Shown: piece by piece, positions 7,550 to 17,102 of the stretch
Layout of the letters: each line of letters opens with the position of its first letter
Numbering within the stretch: position 1 is the first letter of the stretch
Assembly (NCBI GenBank): GCA_934448295.1
Contig: CAKSEY010000003.1
Location: 1 to 64,000, forward strand
From: an uncultured Oscillospiraceae bacterium
GTDB taxonomy: Bacteria; Bacillota; Clostridia; Oscillospirales; Ruminococcaceae
Direction: 5' to 3'
Length of the DNA stretch: 64,000 nucleotides
The notes under the pieces: model-generated
Seen by the model: the letters and a program-made list of their open reading frames with translations, nothing else
Told to the model about the DNA's origin: nothing
Databases searched by the model: none
Translations under genes and position numbers: made by a program

Positions 7550-9088
7550 ATGAATAACGTCAAATCCCTGCTTACTGTTATAATGACTGCCCTGCTGTGC
7601 TCGTGCAGTGCTAATACCACCGAAAGCCAGACCCCCGCGCAGCCGGAGTTTTCCCTCGGCGGAGAGGCTGTGCCGTCCGTTTCCGGGGATATCACCGTGA
7701 CAGCGCTTCCGGATACTTATTCCAAGAGCGCCGCGGAATCCAACCCGCTGCTGTCGAACGTCTTCTGCGCCGACCCCACCGCAGTCGAGTACGAGGGCAG
7801 GCTGTATATCTACGGCACCAACGACCACCAGCAGTACGAGGCTGTGGGTGCTGAGGGAAAGAACACCTACGAGCACATAAAATCCCTTGTGATGATATCC
7901 ACGGACGATATGGTGAACTATACCTATCACGGCACCATTGACATCGGCGAGATATGCCCCTGGGCGCTGGCTTCGTGGGCTCCGTCCATAACCTCCCGGG
8001 TGGAGGAGGACGGGCTGACGCACTTCTACCTGTACTTCTCGAACAGCGGCTGGGGCACCGGAGTCATCACCGCCACCTCCCCCACGGGTCCGTGGTCTGA
8101 CCCGCTGGGGACCTCCCTTGTGGACGGAAACACGCCGGGACTTAACGGCTGCACCTCTCCTTTCGACCCGGGAGTGTGCATTGACGACGACGGCACCGGC
8201 TGGCTTGCGTTCGGCAGCGGCGACGGCGGCTCCCGCATAGTGAAGCTCGGCAGCGATATGCTGAGTATCGACAGCGAGATAACCAAGATACCGTCCAAGT
8301 TCAATTTCGAGGCAAGCGAGCTGAATTACATCAACGGCACCTACGTCTACACCTACAACAACGACTGGAGCAGCCATTCCTCCGGCTGGGACGTGGAGGG
8401 AGTTTACCCGCCGCCCCAGTGCAGTATGTCCTACATGACCACCAAGACCCCGCTTGACCCGGATAGCTGGGTATACCGGGACTACTACTTCAAGAATCCC
8501 GGCGAGGCGGGGCTGGAATACGGCAACAACCACACTCACCTCCAGAAATATCAGGGGAAGTATTACCTGTTCTATCACTCGCTGTTCCCGCAGAAGTCGC
8601 TCGGCACCTACGGCGGATTCCGCAGCCTGTGCGTGAACGAGGCGGCGGTGGACGAGGATACGGTCACCATCGAAAAGGTAACGGCTACCCGGGAGGGAGT
8701 TTCCCAGATAAAGAACCTCGACCCGTTCCAGCCGAACCAGGCGGAAACGCTTGCGGCGTGCGCCGGGACGTCCTACGCGCCGACTGACGAGCCGGGCAAC
8801 ATCACGGTCTCCTGCACGTCTGCGGAGAGCGGCGCGGGGGCGTGGCTGTGCGTACGCGGCGCTGATTTCGGCGAGGGCGCGGAGTATTTCGCGGCGAGAG
8901 TAAAGGGCACCGGCAGGGTGGACGTCTACCTTGACAATATCGAGGGCGCGGCGGCGGCTTCCGTGGAGTTCAGCGGGGACGACTGGCAGACGGTGTACGC
9001 TCAGGCGTTCTCTGAGATATCTGGAGTTCACGACATTTATTTCGTGATACCCTCCGGCTTTGAGTTCGATTCCTGGCAGTTCGCATAA
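7550..9088 (+). CDS. GH43 arabinofuranosidase/xylosidase lipoprotein with CBM6-like domain
   Basis: A 512-residue surface lipoprotein. The signal peptide ends in LLCSC, a lipobox, followed by a short linker. Residues about 65-385 form the five-bladed GH43 domain with the expected acids: Asp75 (FCADPT, base), Asp206 (SPFDPG, pKa modulator) and Glu254 (NFEASEL, acid). YGNNHTHLQKY supplies the usual inward His. Residues about 390-512 resemble a CBM6 module (FAARVKGTGRVDVYLD). The EASEL motif is typical of arabinoxylan arabinofuranohydrolase-like GH43 members, so the likely substrate is arabinoxylan side chains; beta-xylosidase activity is an alternative. RBS AAAAGGAGC. It begins a glycan module with the GH2 enzyme and sugar importer. 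Confidence 0.88.
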   Translation: MNNVKSLLTVIMTALLCSCSANTTESQTPAQPEFSLGGEAVPSVSGDITVTALPDTYSKSAAESNPLLSNVFCADPTAVEYEGRLYIYGTNDHQQYEAVGAEGKNTYEHIKSLVMISTDDMVNYTYHGTIDIGEICPWALASWAPSITSRVEEDGLTHFYLYFSNSGWGTGVITATSPTGPWSDPLGTSLVDGNTPGLNGCTSPFDPGVCIDDDGTGWLAFGSGDGGSRIVKLGSDMLSIDSEITKIPSKFNFEASELNYINGTYVYTYNNDWSSHSSGWDVEGVYPPPQCSMSYMTTKTPLDPDSWVYRDYYFKNPGEAGLEYGNNHTHLQKYQGKYYLFYHSLFPQKSLGTYGGFRSLCVNEAAVDEDTVTIEKVTATREGVSQIKNLDPFQPNQAETLAACAGTSYAPTDEPGNITVSCTSAESGAGAWLCVRGADFGEGAEYFAARVKGTGRVDVYLDNIEGAAAASVEFSGDDWQTVYAQAFSEISGVHDIYFVIPSGFEFDSWQFA

Positions 9089-9096
9089 CGACGGCT

Positions 9097-9130
9097 TGAC
9101 CGGAGGGCATAAGTCCTCCGGTCAGTTTTG
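9097..9130 (+). terminator. Terminator after GH43
   Basis: TGACCGGAGG (9097-9106) / CCTCCGGTCA (9115-9124) followed by GTTTTG. Confidence 0.8.
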
Positions 9131-9165
9131 CATAGGGATTATGATTTATCCTCGTTGCAGGAATC

Positions 9166-9194
9166 TTGACATAACTCCATTTTTATGGTATAAC
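9166..9194 (+). promoter_or_regulatory. Promoter of the GH2 gene
   Basis: TTGACA (9166-9171), 17-base spacer, TATAAC (9189-9194). The GH2 gene can thus be expressed separately from GH43. Confidence 0.7.
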
Positions 9195-9226
9195 TATATT
9201 AAATATAGTATCTGGGGGCAGGGAAT

Positions 9227-11278
9227 ATGGGCGAAAGAATATGCGAATACATAAATAACGACTGGCTTTTTGCCAAAGATGTTGACCCGGCGGCGATGAA
9301 GAAGCACTCTGTTCAGCTCCACGACCTGGACGGCTGGGAGCGCGTGAATATCCCCCACACATGGAACGCGGAGGACTGCACAGGCACGGCGGTGACCTCC
9401 CGGGCGTATTCCGAGGGATATTTCCGGGGAGCCTGCTGCTATGTCCGCAGGGTAGTCCTCTCGCATGAGCAGTATTACGGCAGGCGGGTGTTCATAGAGT
9501 TCGCGGGAGCTAACACCTGCACGGCGCTGTTTGTGAACGGAAAGCGCGCAGGCTCCCACGAGGGCGGGTATTCCGCGTTCCGGTTCGACATAACGAAATT
9601 CGTGACGGTGGGCGCGGAGAACGTCTTCACGGTGTACGTCAGCAACGCGGCCTCAGATTACATCGCGCCGATATGCGACTGCGGCGACTTCACGAAGATG
9701 GGCGGGATATACCGCGCCGTAAGGCTGATCTCCGCCGACAAGCTGCACATCGACCTGATGGACTGCGGTGCCTCCGGGGTGTATATCACGGCGGCGCCGG
9801 ACGGGGCGGTCAGGGCGAGGATACGGCTTGCAAACGACGGCCCGGCGGAGCGCCCGGTAACTCTCCTGGCGGAAATTTCCGGCGGGAGCGGGCGGATATC
9901 CGCAGAAAGGGAGCTGAAGCTGCCGCGCGGTGTGACCGAGGAGCTTCTGGATATGCGGATACCCTCGCCGACCCTCTGGGACGGAGTGCGCCAGCCGTTC
10001 CTTTACAGCATGAAGGTCACGCTGCTGTGCGCCGGGGAGGTAGTCGACAGCGTTACGGAGCAGTTCGGGGTGAGGGACTTCCGGTTTGATTTCGAGAGGG
10101 GATTTTTCCTGAACGGAACGCACACGGAGCTTCACGGCGTGAACTACCACCAGGATTCCAGCGGCTCCGGCTGGGCAATGACCGGAAAGCAGCGCGAACG
10201 GGACTACTCGATAATCCGGGACATGGGCTGCAACGCGGTGAGAATGGCGCACTACCAGCACGCGGCGGAGGAGTACTCCATCTGCGACCGGCTGGGGCTG
10301 TGCGTGTGGACTGAGATAGGCATTATCGGGAAGCTCTGCCCGGGCGAACCCGCTGAACCGCAGATATCCCCGGAATTCCGCGAAAGCGCGCTGAGCCAGC
10401 TCCGGGAGCTTGTTTTGCAGACCTACAACCACCCCTCGGTTGTCCTGTACGGAATGTCCAACGAAATTTACCAGATGTCCGACAGCGTTTTTTCGCTCTA
10501 CGAGGAGATGTACTCCTTTATAAAGGAACACGGCGGCGGGCGCGCGGCGGCCTACGCGGACGCGCAGTTCTGGGGGAAGTTCACGGAGCTTCCGGCGGAC
10601 GCGGTGGGCTACAACCGTTATTTCGGCTGGTACAAGGAGGCGGGGGACGTCTCGCAGTTCGGCGAGTGGTTCGACCGGGTTCACGCGGAGAGCATGAAGC
10701 GTCCGCTGTGCATTTCGGAATACGGCGGCGGGGGAGCGATATCCCAGCACAAGGACAGCATCGACTGGCTGACGGACATAGACCCCAACGGCGAGCGGCA
10801 TTACGAGAACTATCAGGCTCAGCTCCACGAGCGTATCTGGGCGCAGATAGGCCGCCGGGAGTACCTCTGGGGGAAGTTCGTGTGGTGTATGTTCGATTTC
10901 CCGTCGGCGGGCAGGAAAGAGGGCGACACGGTGGGTATCAACGACAAGGGGCTTTGCACCCGCGACCGGGTTCCCAAGGACGCGTACTGGTTCTACCGTT
11001 CCGTGTGGAGCGGCGCAAAGACCTGCCGCCTTGCCGACAAGCGCTTCCGGGAGCGCGGCGGGGTGGTTCCGGAGGTCAGGGCTTACGCTAACGCGGTTTC
11101 TGCGGAGCTGTTCCTGGACGGGGAGTCGCTCGGGCAGGGAGCTCATCCGGACGAGCGGCTTGAAACGGTTTTCGTGTGGAAGGACGTCCGGCTGCACAGG
11201 GGCGAAAATCAGGTCAGGGTGCGGGCGGTTTTCCCGGACGGGAGCTCCATCGAGGATCATGCGGTATGGATATCGTAA
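9227..11278 (+). CDS. GH2 beta-galactosidase/beta-glucuronidase-type glycosidase
   Basis: A 683-residue cytoplasmic enzyme without signal peptide. The N-terminal jelly-roll (about 1-170) holds the sugar-binding segment VNIPHTWNAED and FRGACCYVRR. It is followed by an immunoglobulin-like domain and the TIM barrel from about residue 285 (NGTHTELHGVNYHQDS). The acid/base is Glu413 in YGMSNEIYQ and the nucleophile Glu498 in CISEYGGGG. The C-terminal 80 residues form a further beta domain. Length fits the short GH2 clade; exact specificity (galactoside, glucuronide or arabinoside) is open. It probably cleaves oligosaccharides imported by the adjacent ABC system. Confidence 0.88.
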   Translation: MGERICEYINNDWLFAKDVDPAAMKKHSVQLHDLDGWERVNIPHTWNAEDCTGTAVTSRAYSEGYFRGACCYVRRVVLSHEQYYGRRVFIEFAGANTCTALFVNGKRAGSHEGGYSAFRFDITKFVTVGAENVFTVYVSNAASDYIAPICDCGDFTKMGGIYRAVRLISADKLHIDLMDCGASGVYITAAPDGAVRARIRLANDGPAERPVTLLAEISGGSGRISAERELKLPRGVTEELLDMRIPSPTLWDGVRQPFLYSMKVTLLCAGEVVDSVTEQFGVRDFRFDFERGFFLNGTHTELHGVNYHQDSSGSGWAMTGKQRERDYSIIRDMGCNAVRMAHYQHAAEEYSICDRLGLCVWTEIGIIGKLCPGEPAEPQISPEFRESALSQLRELVLQTYNHPSVVLYGMSNEIYQMSDSVFSLYEEMYSFIKEHGGGRAAAYADAQFWGKFTELPADAVGYNRYFGWYKEAGDVSQFGEWFDRVHAESMKRPLCISEYGGGGAISQHKDSIDWLTDIDPNGERHYENYQAQLHERIWAQIGRREYLWGKFVWCMFDFPSAGRKEGDTVGINDKGLCTRDRVPKDAYWFYRSVWSGAKTCRLADKRFRERGGVVPEVRAYANAVSAELFLDGESLGQGAHPDERLETVFVWKDVRLHRGENQVRVRAVFPDGSSIEDHAVWIS

Positions 11279-11283
11279 ATCAG

Positions 11284-11310
11284 GGGGGATTTTTTCCTCC
11301 CTTTTTTAGT
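11284..11310 (+). terminator. Terminator after GH2
   Basis: GGGGGGA and TCCTCCC around a T-rich loop, followed by TTTTTT. Confidence 0.7.
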
Positions 11311-11647
11311 TAAAAAATTCGGGAATGTTATAATTTTAACAGAATTTTTTCCTGGGTATCACATCAAATACACATTAATTTCAGATTTATTTCCTAAAAG
11401 CAACGGAGTTAAGCAAGTAACTAAAGAAAGTAAAAGCGTAAAATCTATCTTGAATAGTGCAAAGTGCACAAGAGTTTTATTGCATGATATATTTTTTTAC
11501 CGAAATTGCATTTAGCCTGTTGACTTTAGCTAAAATTTGTGCTAAAATGAACTTGCAATTAAGTGATAAGGAACTTTAAAGCTCATCAATCAGGCAATGG
11601 TCCTTATTGCGCAAATTACTTAAAGATATTTTAGTGGAGGTATCATT
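11311..11647 (+). promoter_or_regulatory. A+T-rich promoter region of the sugar ABC operon
   Basis: No gene is visible. The promoter is TTGACT (11520-11525), 17-base spacer, TAAAAT (11543-11548). The spacer contains the palindrome TTTAGCTAAA (11525-11534), and GCTAAAAT occurs twice 12 bases apart (11529, 11541), overlapping the -10. These are candidate operator sites; no regulator gene is adjacent. Confidence 0.6.
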
Positions 11648-13066
11648 ATGAACTTCAAGAAGGCAATGGCAGGTATCCTCGCAGCGGGAACCGTACTCAG
11701 CCTGACAGCGTGCAGCAGCAGCAACACCAGCAGCACGGCAAGCGGCAACAGCAGCACAGCTTCCGACAGCTCCGCGGCTGACAACAGCAGCACTCCCGCA
11801 GCAGACAACAGCGCCGCTTCCGGCGAGGCTCTCACACTTAAGGTGCTCACACACCGTACCGACCGTATCGAGGACGGCTCCCTGGCAGAGATGACAAAGG
11901 CTTTCGAGGAAGCTAACAACTGCAAGGTAGAGTATCAGGGCTTCACAGACTACGCAAACGACGTTTCCACAATGATGAGCACCACCGATTACGGCGATGT
12001 CCTCATGATCCCGGATACAGTAAAGATCAAGGATCTTGCAAACTTCTTCGAGCCGCTCGGCACCCTTGACGAGCTCAAGGATACATATTACTGGGCAGAC
12101 AAGAAGATGTACGACAACACCGTTTACGGTATCGCGCACCTCGGCTCCATTGCAGGCGGTATCTGCTACAACAAGCGCATCTGGAGCGAGGCTGGCGTCA
12201 CAGAGCTTCCCACCACACCTGAGGATTTCATCGCCGACCTGAAGCTCATCAAGGACAACACAAACGCAATTCCTTACTACACCAACTACGCTGACGCAAG
12301 CTGGACCCTCGTACAGTGGGCTTCCCTCGTAAACTCCGCTTCCGGCAGCAGCACATATGAAAACGATATCCTCACCTCCAAGCGCGACCTGTTCGTAGAG
12401 GGCGACGCTTACTACGAGGTTTACAAGATGATGTTCGATGTATTCTCTGATCCCACTCTCCACGAGGAAGATCCGATGACCACCGACTGGGAAGGCTGCA
12501 AGGCTGCTATCAACGAAGGCAAGATCGCTACAATGGTTATGGGTTCATGGGCTGTATCCCAGTTCCAGGAAGCAGGCGACCACCCCGAGGATATCGGCTA
12601 TATGCCCGCTCCGTTCAGCAAGGACGGCAAGCAGTACGCCGAGTCCGCTCCTGACTACTGCATGGGCGTGAACAAGAACCGCTCCGACGACATCAAGGAG
12701 CTCGGCAAGAAGTACATCACATGGTTCGTAGGCGAGAGCGGCTTCGCACAGAAGGAAGGCTCCATCTGCGCGCTCAAGGGATCCGCGCTTCCTGACTACC
12801 TGACCGACTTCGCTGACTGCGAGCTGTTCATCACAGAGGCTGCTCCCGAGGGTCTCGTAGGCGTCTGGGACGCTATCAACAACGATTCCGAGGTTGGTAC
12901 ATGGCAGGGCGACGCTGACAACTTCAAGATCAAGATGGCTGAGGCTGCATTCGCTGGCCAGGGCGAGGACGCATTCAAGCAGATCGTTTCCGACACCAAC
13001 GCTAAGTGGAACGCTACCCGCGACGCTAACGCAGACCTCGCAGCTTACCTTGAGGCTAACGGCTGA
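11648..13066 (+). CDS. Sugar ABC transporter substrate-binding lipoprotein
   Basis: A 472-residue family 1 extracellular solute-binding lipoprotein. The start at 11648 follows GGAGGT. The signal peptide ends LSLTAC, with the lipid-modified Cys followed by a long Ser/Thr/Asn/Ala linker (to about residue 58). The mature part has the usual fold markers of carbohydrate binders (LKVLTHRTDRIEDG; YCMGVNKNRSDD; GVWDAINNDSEVGTW). It delivers sugar to the two permeases at 13173 and 14106. Proximity to GH43 and GH2 suggests hemicellulose oligosaccharides. The ATPase is not encoded here; such importers usually share an MsmX-type ATPase encoded elsewhere. Confidence 0.9.
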   Translation: MNFKKAMAGILAAGTVLSLTACSSSNTSSTASGNSSTASDSSAADNSSTPAADNSAASGEALTLKVLTHRTDRIEDGSLAEMTKAFEEANNCKVEYQGFTDYANDVSTMMSTTDYGDVLMIPDTVKIKDLANFFEPLGTLDELKDTYYWADKKMYDNTVYGIAHLGSIAGGICYNKRIWSEAGVTELPTTPEDFIADLKLIKDNTNAIPYYTNYADASWTLVQWASLVNSASGSSTYENDILTSKRDLFVEGDAYYEVYKMMFDVFSDPTLHEEDPMTTDWEGCKAAINEGKIATMVMGSWAVSQFQEAGDHPEDIGYMPAPFSKDGKQYAESAPDYCMGVNKNRSDDIKELGKKYITWFVGESGFAQKEGSICALKGSALPDYLTDFADCELFITEAAPEGLVGVWDAINNDSEVGTWQGDADNFKIKMAEAAFAGQGEDAFKQIVSDTNAKWNATRDANADLAAYLEANG

Positions 13067-13119
13067 TAAACAAGCTAACCACACTCATTTTGCATAGATT
13101 TCTCCACAGCTAACCATGA

Positions 13120-13137
13120 GGGGCGCGAAAGCGTCCC
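13120..13137 (+). other. Intercistronic hairpin between binding protein and permease
   Basis: GGGGCGC-GAAA-GCGTCCC, a 7-pair stem with a GNRA-type loop and no T tract. Such structures commonly protect the upstream mRNA and set a higher level of binding protein than of permease; that role is inferred. Confidence 0.55.
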
Positions 13138-13172
13138 TTGCGGGCGGCTGGAACTATGAAAGGAACGTATTC

Positions 13173-14102
13173 ATGGCGGCAACGTCCACATCGGCTAAAA
13201 AGCGCTCGCTCGGTCAGTGGCTGAGGGGTTATACGGGGCAGAAGTACACCACAACGCTGCTGTTTCTGCTCATACCGGTAGTTCTGCTGGTACTTTTCAC
13301 TGTTATTCCTGCGATAAACATGGGAATATACAGCTTCCAGAAGCGCGATCAGCTCGGCGTAAGCTGGGAATGGGTCGGCTTCGACAACTATGTGAGGATA
13401 TTCACGGACTCTGCATATCTCCAGACCTTTGCAAATTCCATTTACTACCTTATAGGTTCGTTCGTACAGCAGGCGGTGGCTCTTCTTATCGCTTCCGTGC
13501 TCTGCTCCAAGATAAAGTTCGCGGGCTTCTTCAAGGGAGTTCTGTTCTTCCCCTACATGATGAACGGCGTTGCGGTTTCGCTCATATTCCGCCGGTTCTT
13601 CCAGAAGGGAGACGGTATCACCAATACAGAGGGCACCCTCAACAGTATTCTAATGCTGTTCGGCGCTGACCCTGTAAAATGGCTCGGCGAACCCAATCTC
13701 GTCAATTTTTGCCTTGTGTTCGCTTCTATCTGGCGTTACGTTGGCTTTGACATAATCATGTACATCAGTGCGATACAGTCGATATCCCCGGATATCTACG
13801 AAGCGGCCGACCTTGACGGCGCCAACGCATGGCAGCGCTTCTGGTATATCGTATTCCCGAGCATTCGCCCGATAGTAGGCCTACAGCTTATCCTCGCGAT
13901 AAAGGGCGCGGTATCCGTTTTCGAGATCCCGTATATCATCACCGAGGGCAAGAACGGCACCAGCACGTTCGTTATCAAGACGATAGAGACCGCCTTCAAA
14001 TATCAGAAGGTAGGACTTGCGGCGGCAATGGCGATAGTCCTGCTGGCGATAATCCTGATAGTGACGGGCATACAGAAGGCATTCTTCAGGGAGGATAAGT
14101 AG
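13173..14102 (+). CDS. Sugar ABC transporter permease (MalF-type)
   Basis: A 309-residue membrane protein. ATG 13173 with AAAGGAAC upstream is preferred to the ATG at 13116, which lies in the intercistronic hairpin. It has six predicted membrane helices. The EAA loop EAADLDGANAWQRFWYIVFP (ending near residue 235) contacts the ATPase. The sequence IPAINMGIYSF is typical of the MalF/UgpA group. It pairs with the permease at 14106, four bases downstream. Confidence 0.92.
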   Translation: MAATSTSAKKRSLGQWLRGYTGQKYTTTLLFLLIPVVLLVLFTVIPAINMGIYSFQKRDQLGVSWEWVGFDNYVRIFTDSAYLQTFANSIYYLIGSFVQQAVALLIASVLCSKIKFAGFFKGVLFFPYMMNGVAVSLIFRRFFQKGDGITNTEGTLNSILMLFGADPVKWLGEPNLVNFCLVFASIWRYVGFDIIMYISAIQSISPDIYEAADLDGANAWQRFWYIVFPSIRPIVGLQLILAIKGAVSVFEIPYIITEGKNGTSTFVIKTIETAFKYQKVGLAAAMAIVLLAIILIVTGIQKAFFREDK

Positions 14103-14105
14103 CGC

Positions 14106-14987
14106 ATGAGCAGTACGACAAACAAGAAAAAAACGGTCAGTGCGGAAAACAGAAAGTACCGTTCATCGCGCGCATTCTATCAGGTACTGAAATATGTGTT
14201 CCTGTCCCTGTGCTGCCTTGTGGTAATAATTCCGCTGATAGTTGTGCTCATCGGCGCGTTCAAAACGCACGAGGAGTACATCTCCACAGGGGTTTTCGAG
14301 CTTCCTGCGGTGCCTCAGTTTGAGAACTTCAAGATAGCGTTCGTGAATGGTAAGGTAATGCAGGGACTTCTGAATACCCTTATTATCCTGGCGGTTTCCT
14401 GCTTCGGCACAATAATCACCGGTACCATGACCGCGTTCGTGCTCCAGAGATTCAATATGCTGTTCACCAGGGCGGTAAAGGCTGTGTTCTTTGTTGCGGC
14501 GCTGCTGCCGAACATCTCCATGCAGGTAACGGTATTCCAGATAGTCAGCAAGCTGGGGCTTTATAACTCCCTTGCGGCTCCCTGCGTACTGTACATCGGA
14601 ACCGATATCATCTCCATCTACATCTTCATTCAGTTCCTGAACAACATTTCCACTTCGCTGGACGAGAGCGCGATACTCGACGGCGCAAGCTATCCCAGGG
14701 TGTACTTCAGCATTATCCTCCCTATGCTGCGCCCTGCGATAGCTACCGTCCTGGTTATCAAGTTCGTTTCCATCTACAACGACTTCTACACCGCAAACCT
14801 CTATATGCCGGGCGATAACCTCAGCGTTGTATCTACGGCGCTGTACCGCTTCATCGGTCCCTACGGTGCAAAGTGGGAGGTCATCTTCGCGGGTATCATC
14901 ATCTGTATCATACCTACGCTGGTGGTTTTCCTCTGCCTCCAGAAGTCGATTTACAGCAACCTGGTCACAGGCTCTGTAAAGGAGTAA
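14106..14987 (+). CDS. Sugar ABC transporter permease (MalG-type)
   Basis: A 293-residue membrane protein of the MalG/UgpE group with six helices. The EAA loop is ESAILDGASYPRVYFSIILP (ending near residue 199). The start ATG 14106 follows the stop of the first permease closely, consistent with co-translation. It is the last gene of the importer operon; a hairpin (CTCCCCTCTGT/ACAGGGGGGAG, about 15033-15058) follows. Confidence 0.92.
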   Translation: MSSTTNKKKTVSAENRKYRSSRAFYQVLKYVFLSLCCLVVIIPLIVVLIGAFKTHEEYISTGVFELPAVPQFENFKIAFVNGKVMQGLLNTLIILAVSCFGTIITGTMTAFVLQRFNMLFTRAVKAVFFVAALLPNISMQVTVFQIVSKLGLYNSLAAPCVLYIGTDIISIYIFIQFLNNISTSLDESAILDGASYPRVYFSIILPMLRPAIATVLVIKFVSIYNDFYTANLYMPGDNLSVVSTALYRFIGPYGAKWEVIFAGIIICIIPTLVVFLCLQKSIYSNLVTGSVKE

Positions 14988-15143
14988 TACGACAGTTTCA
15001 TCAAAACCCCATTTGATCCTATATCCGGGCTCCCCTCTGTGAAAACAGGGGGGAGTTCGGGTTTCCCGGCGCGTTTTTTGTCGAAATAATCCACAAAGCT
15101 GCACGTTTGTGTAATTTTGTGGACATAATTCCGGAAATGTCCG

Positions 15144-15172
15144 TTGATAATTCCCAAGGGATATAGTACAAT
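15144..15172 (+). promoter_or_regulatory. Promoter of plsY
   Basis: TTGATA (15144-15149), 17-base spacer, TACAAT (15167-15172). Confidence 0.65.
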
Positions 15173-15216
15173 AAAATCAGGGATAATAGGTTTACTGTAC
15201 CCCGGAGGTGATATAA

Positions 15217-15822
15217 ATGACAACGGCGTTATTTTATACGATAATCGGATATATTTCAGGCAGCCTGCTCCCGGCGCGGTTTTTCAGCAGATTGTTCTGC
15301 GGCAGGGACGTTACGGAGGACAGCCCGGACAAGAATCCCGGGACGTTCAACGCGTTCACCTACGGGGGATTCTGGTGCGGGGCGCTCACGCTGATATGCG
15401 ACCTGCTGAAGTCGTTCCTGCCGGTGTTCCTTTATCTCAGGGTGGCGGAGAAGTCCGCGGGGCTTGTTTTTGTAATGCTGGCCCCGGTGCTGGGGCATAT
15501 TTTCCCGGTGTTCCATCATTTTGACGGAGGAAAGGGGATCGCGGCTTCATTCGGAGTGCTCCTCGGTCTTGCCCCGGATATGCGCCCGGTGGTGATACTC
15601 GGCGCGATGTATCTGCTGTATTCGTTCATCTTCAAGGTGAATCCGCACTTTTACAGGCTGGTGCTGACCTACTCGTCAATGGTCGTACTGGTGACGCTTC
15701 TTCGCCCGGGAGCCTATGTGGTGATAGGCTGTATCGTGGTTTCGGCGGCGGTGATAGGAAAGCTTATAGCGAAGTTCGACGCGGACGGAAAGATGAAAAT
15801 TACCCCCGTGTGGAAACAATAG
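15217..15822 (+). CDS. plsY: Glycerol-3-phosphate acyltransferase PlsY
   Basis: A 201-residue membrane enzyme that transfers the acyl group of acyl-phosphate to glycerol-3-phosphate, the first step of phospholipid synthesis. The family motifs are present: GYISGSLLPARFFSR near the N-terminus, NPGTFNAF in the first cytoplasmic loop, and GHIFPVFHHFDGGKGIAASF, the phosphate-binding and catalytic segment. It has five predicted membrane helices and is of normal length. RBS GGAGGTGAT. Monocistronic, with its own terminator. Confidence 0.92.
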   Translation: MTTALFYTIIGYISGSLLPARFFSRLFCGRDVTEDSPDKNPGTFNAFTYGGFWCGALTLICDLLKSFLPVFLYLRVAEKSAGLVFVMLAPVLGHIFPVFHHFDGGKGIAASFGVLLGLAPDMRPVVILGAMYLLYSFIFKVNPHFYRLVLTYSSMVVLVTLLRPGAYVVIGCIVVSAAVIGKLIAKFDADGKMKITPVWKQ

Positions 15823-15831
15823 AACAGCTTT

Positions 15832-15860
15832 GGAGCAGGCACAGCGCCTGCTCCGATTTT
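15832..15860 (+). terminator. Terminator after plsY
   Basis: GGAGCAGGC (15832-15840) / GCCTGCTCC (15846-15854), then GATTTTTAT. It lies at the end of the convergent DUF819 gene. Confidence 0.8.
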
Positions 15861-17032
15861 TATATCATGCTCATAAGCTGAGCGGTCAGCAGCCCGCCGC
15901 CGGTGCCGACCACATATCCCAGCAGCGCCATGATTATCCCGACAGGAACCAGCGCGCTGCTGTAAGCCCCCGCGAGAACCGGGGCGGTGGCAGTTCCGCC
16001 GATGTTCGCAAGGGAGGCGACCGCGCAGGTGAATATATCCAGCCGCAGCAGCTTCGCAAGGAGCAGCATTATCCCCACATGCACCGCAAGTATGATGAAC
16101 CCGGTCAGCAGCCATGCCGGGGCGTTGCCAACGGCGCTGAGATCCGCGCGGGAGGCTATCAGGGCAATCACGACATACAGCAGCACGTTTGAGATCTCCT
16201 CAGTCCCCCGGAGCTTTCCGAACGGCGTCATTGCCAGGATTATCCCGAGAACCGTGACCGCCAGCACCGTCCAGGTGGCGCGGTCGAAGAACGGCGCGTA
16301 TTCCGCGATGAGATCCCCGAGCTTCATGCACAGCGCCGAAGCAAGCAGCCCGGAGCCGAGCAGCAGCGCGATATTCTGCCAGATGAGGGGGCGCCTGTCG
16401 GCGGCGGACTCCGCTTTCAGGGCTTCACCGACTGAATCTATCGCGCGGGTGTCCGCCCTTGTCCAGCGGTTGAACTTCCCGGCGAATCCGATAGCCCACA
16501 GCGCGAACATGATGTAGAGCGTTCCGCAGATGGAATCCATCACCAGCGCGTATGCCATTTCGCTTTCGCTGATATCAAGCGCCGCCTGTATCGCCAGCAT
16601 ATTTCCTCCGCCGCCCATCCAGCTACCGCAGAGGGCGCCGAGGGGCTTCCATGCGTCCTCGCCGAGAACTCCGCGCATTACCGCGAACGCCGCCAGGAAT
16701 CCCACCAGTATCGAGGCTGCCGCCGCGAAGAACCCGGTGAGCATTTTCCCGCCGAGCCGCGCTATTTTCCGCATATCGCAGCGCAGCAGCATGATGAACA
16801 GCATGGCGTACAGCAGCGGGTTTTTCAGGCTGGAATACGCGGCGGAGGTCGCCGGGAGATCCCACGCCTTCAGCGTGCAGAGCGCCATCATGCCGATATA
16901 TATCAGCACGACCGGCGGCACGAAGCTGAAAAAGCGCTGCGCCCCCTTTCCCGGCAGGAGCTTCGGGAGATATATCAGTACAGCCGCAATGAAAATCAGC
17001 ACGGCAATATAGGTAAAGCTGTCGGTTATCAA
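15860..17032 (-). CDS. DUF819 family membrane protein
   Basis: About 390 residues with 10-12 hydrophobic helices. The family signature GALCGSWMGGGGNMLAIQAA lies near residues 135-155, with a conserved C-terminal glycine-rich helix (GYVVGTGGGLLTAQL). The start is taken as TTG 17032, eight bases from AAGGAG; the GTG at 17041 directly abuts the ribosome site. DUF819 proteins are distant relatives of transporters with unknown substrate. Monocistronic and convergent with plsY. Confidence 0.82.
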   Translation of the reverse strand: MITDSFTYIAVLIFIAAVLIYLPKLLPGKGAQRFFSFVPPVVLIYIGMMALCTLKAWDLPATSAAYSSLKNPLLYAMLFIMLLRCDMRKIARLGGKMLTGFFAAAASILVGFLAAFAVMRGVLGEDAWKPLGALCGSWMGGGGNMLAIQAALDISESEMAYALVMDSICGTLYIMFALWAIGFAGKFNRWTRADTRAIDSVGEALKAESAADRRPLIWQNIALLLGSGLLASALCMKLGDLIAEYAPFFDRATWTVLAVTVLGIILAMTPFGKLRGTEEISNVLLYVVIALIASRADLSAVGNAPAWLLTGFIILAVHVGIMLLLAKLLRLDIFTCAVASLANIGGTATAPVLAGAYSSALVPVGIIMALLGYVVGTGGGLLTAQLMSMI

Positions 17033-17102
17033 GTCTATCACTCCTTACTGCTGTAGTATTTCACCCGCAGGCAAAATAATACATACATCTGAGTAACAGA
17101 CG

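Noticed and set aside
9653..11260. Long minus-strand open frame opposite the GH2 gene
   Set aside because: It is an antisense shadow of a G+C-rich gene with complete GH2 catalytic motifs; no ribosome site or family resemblance.
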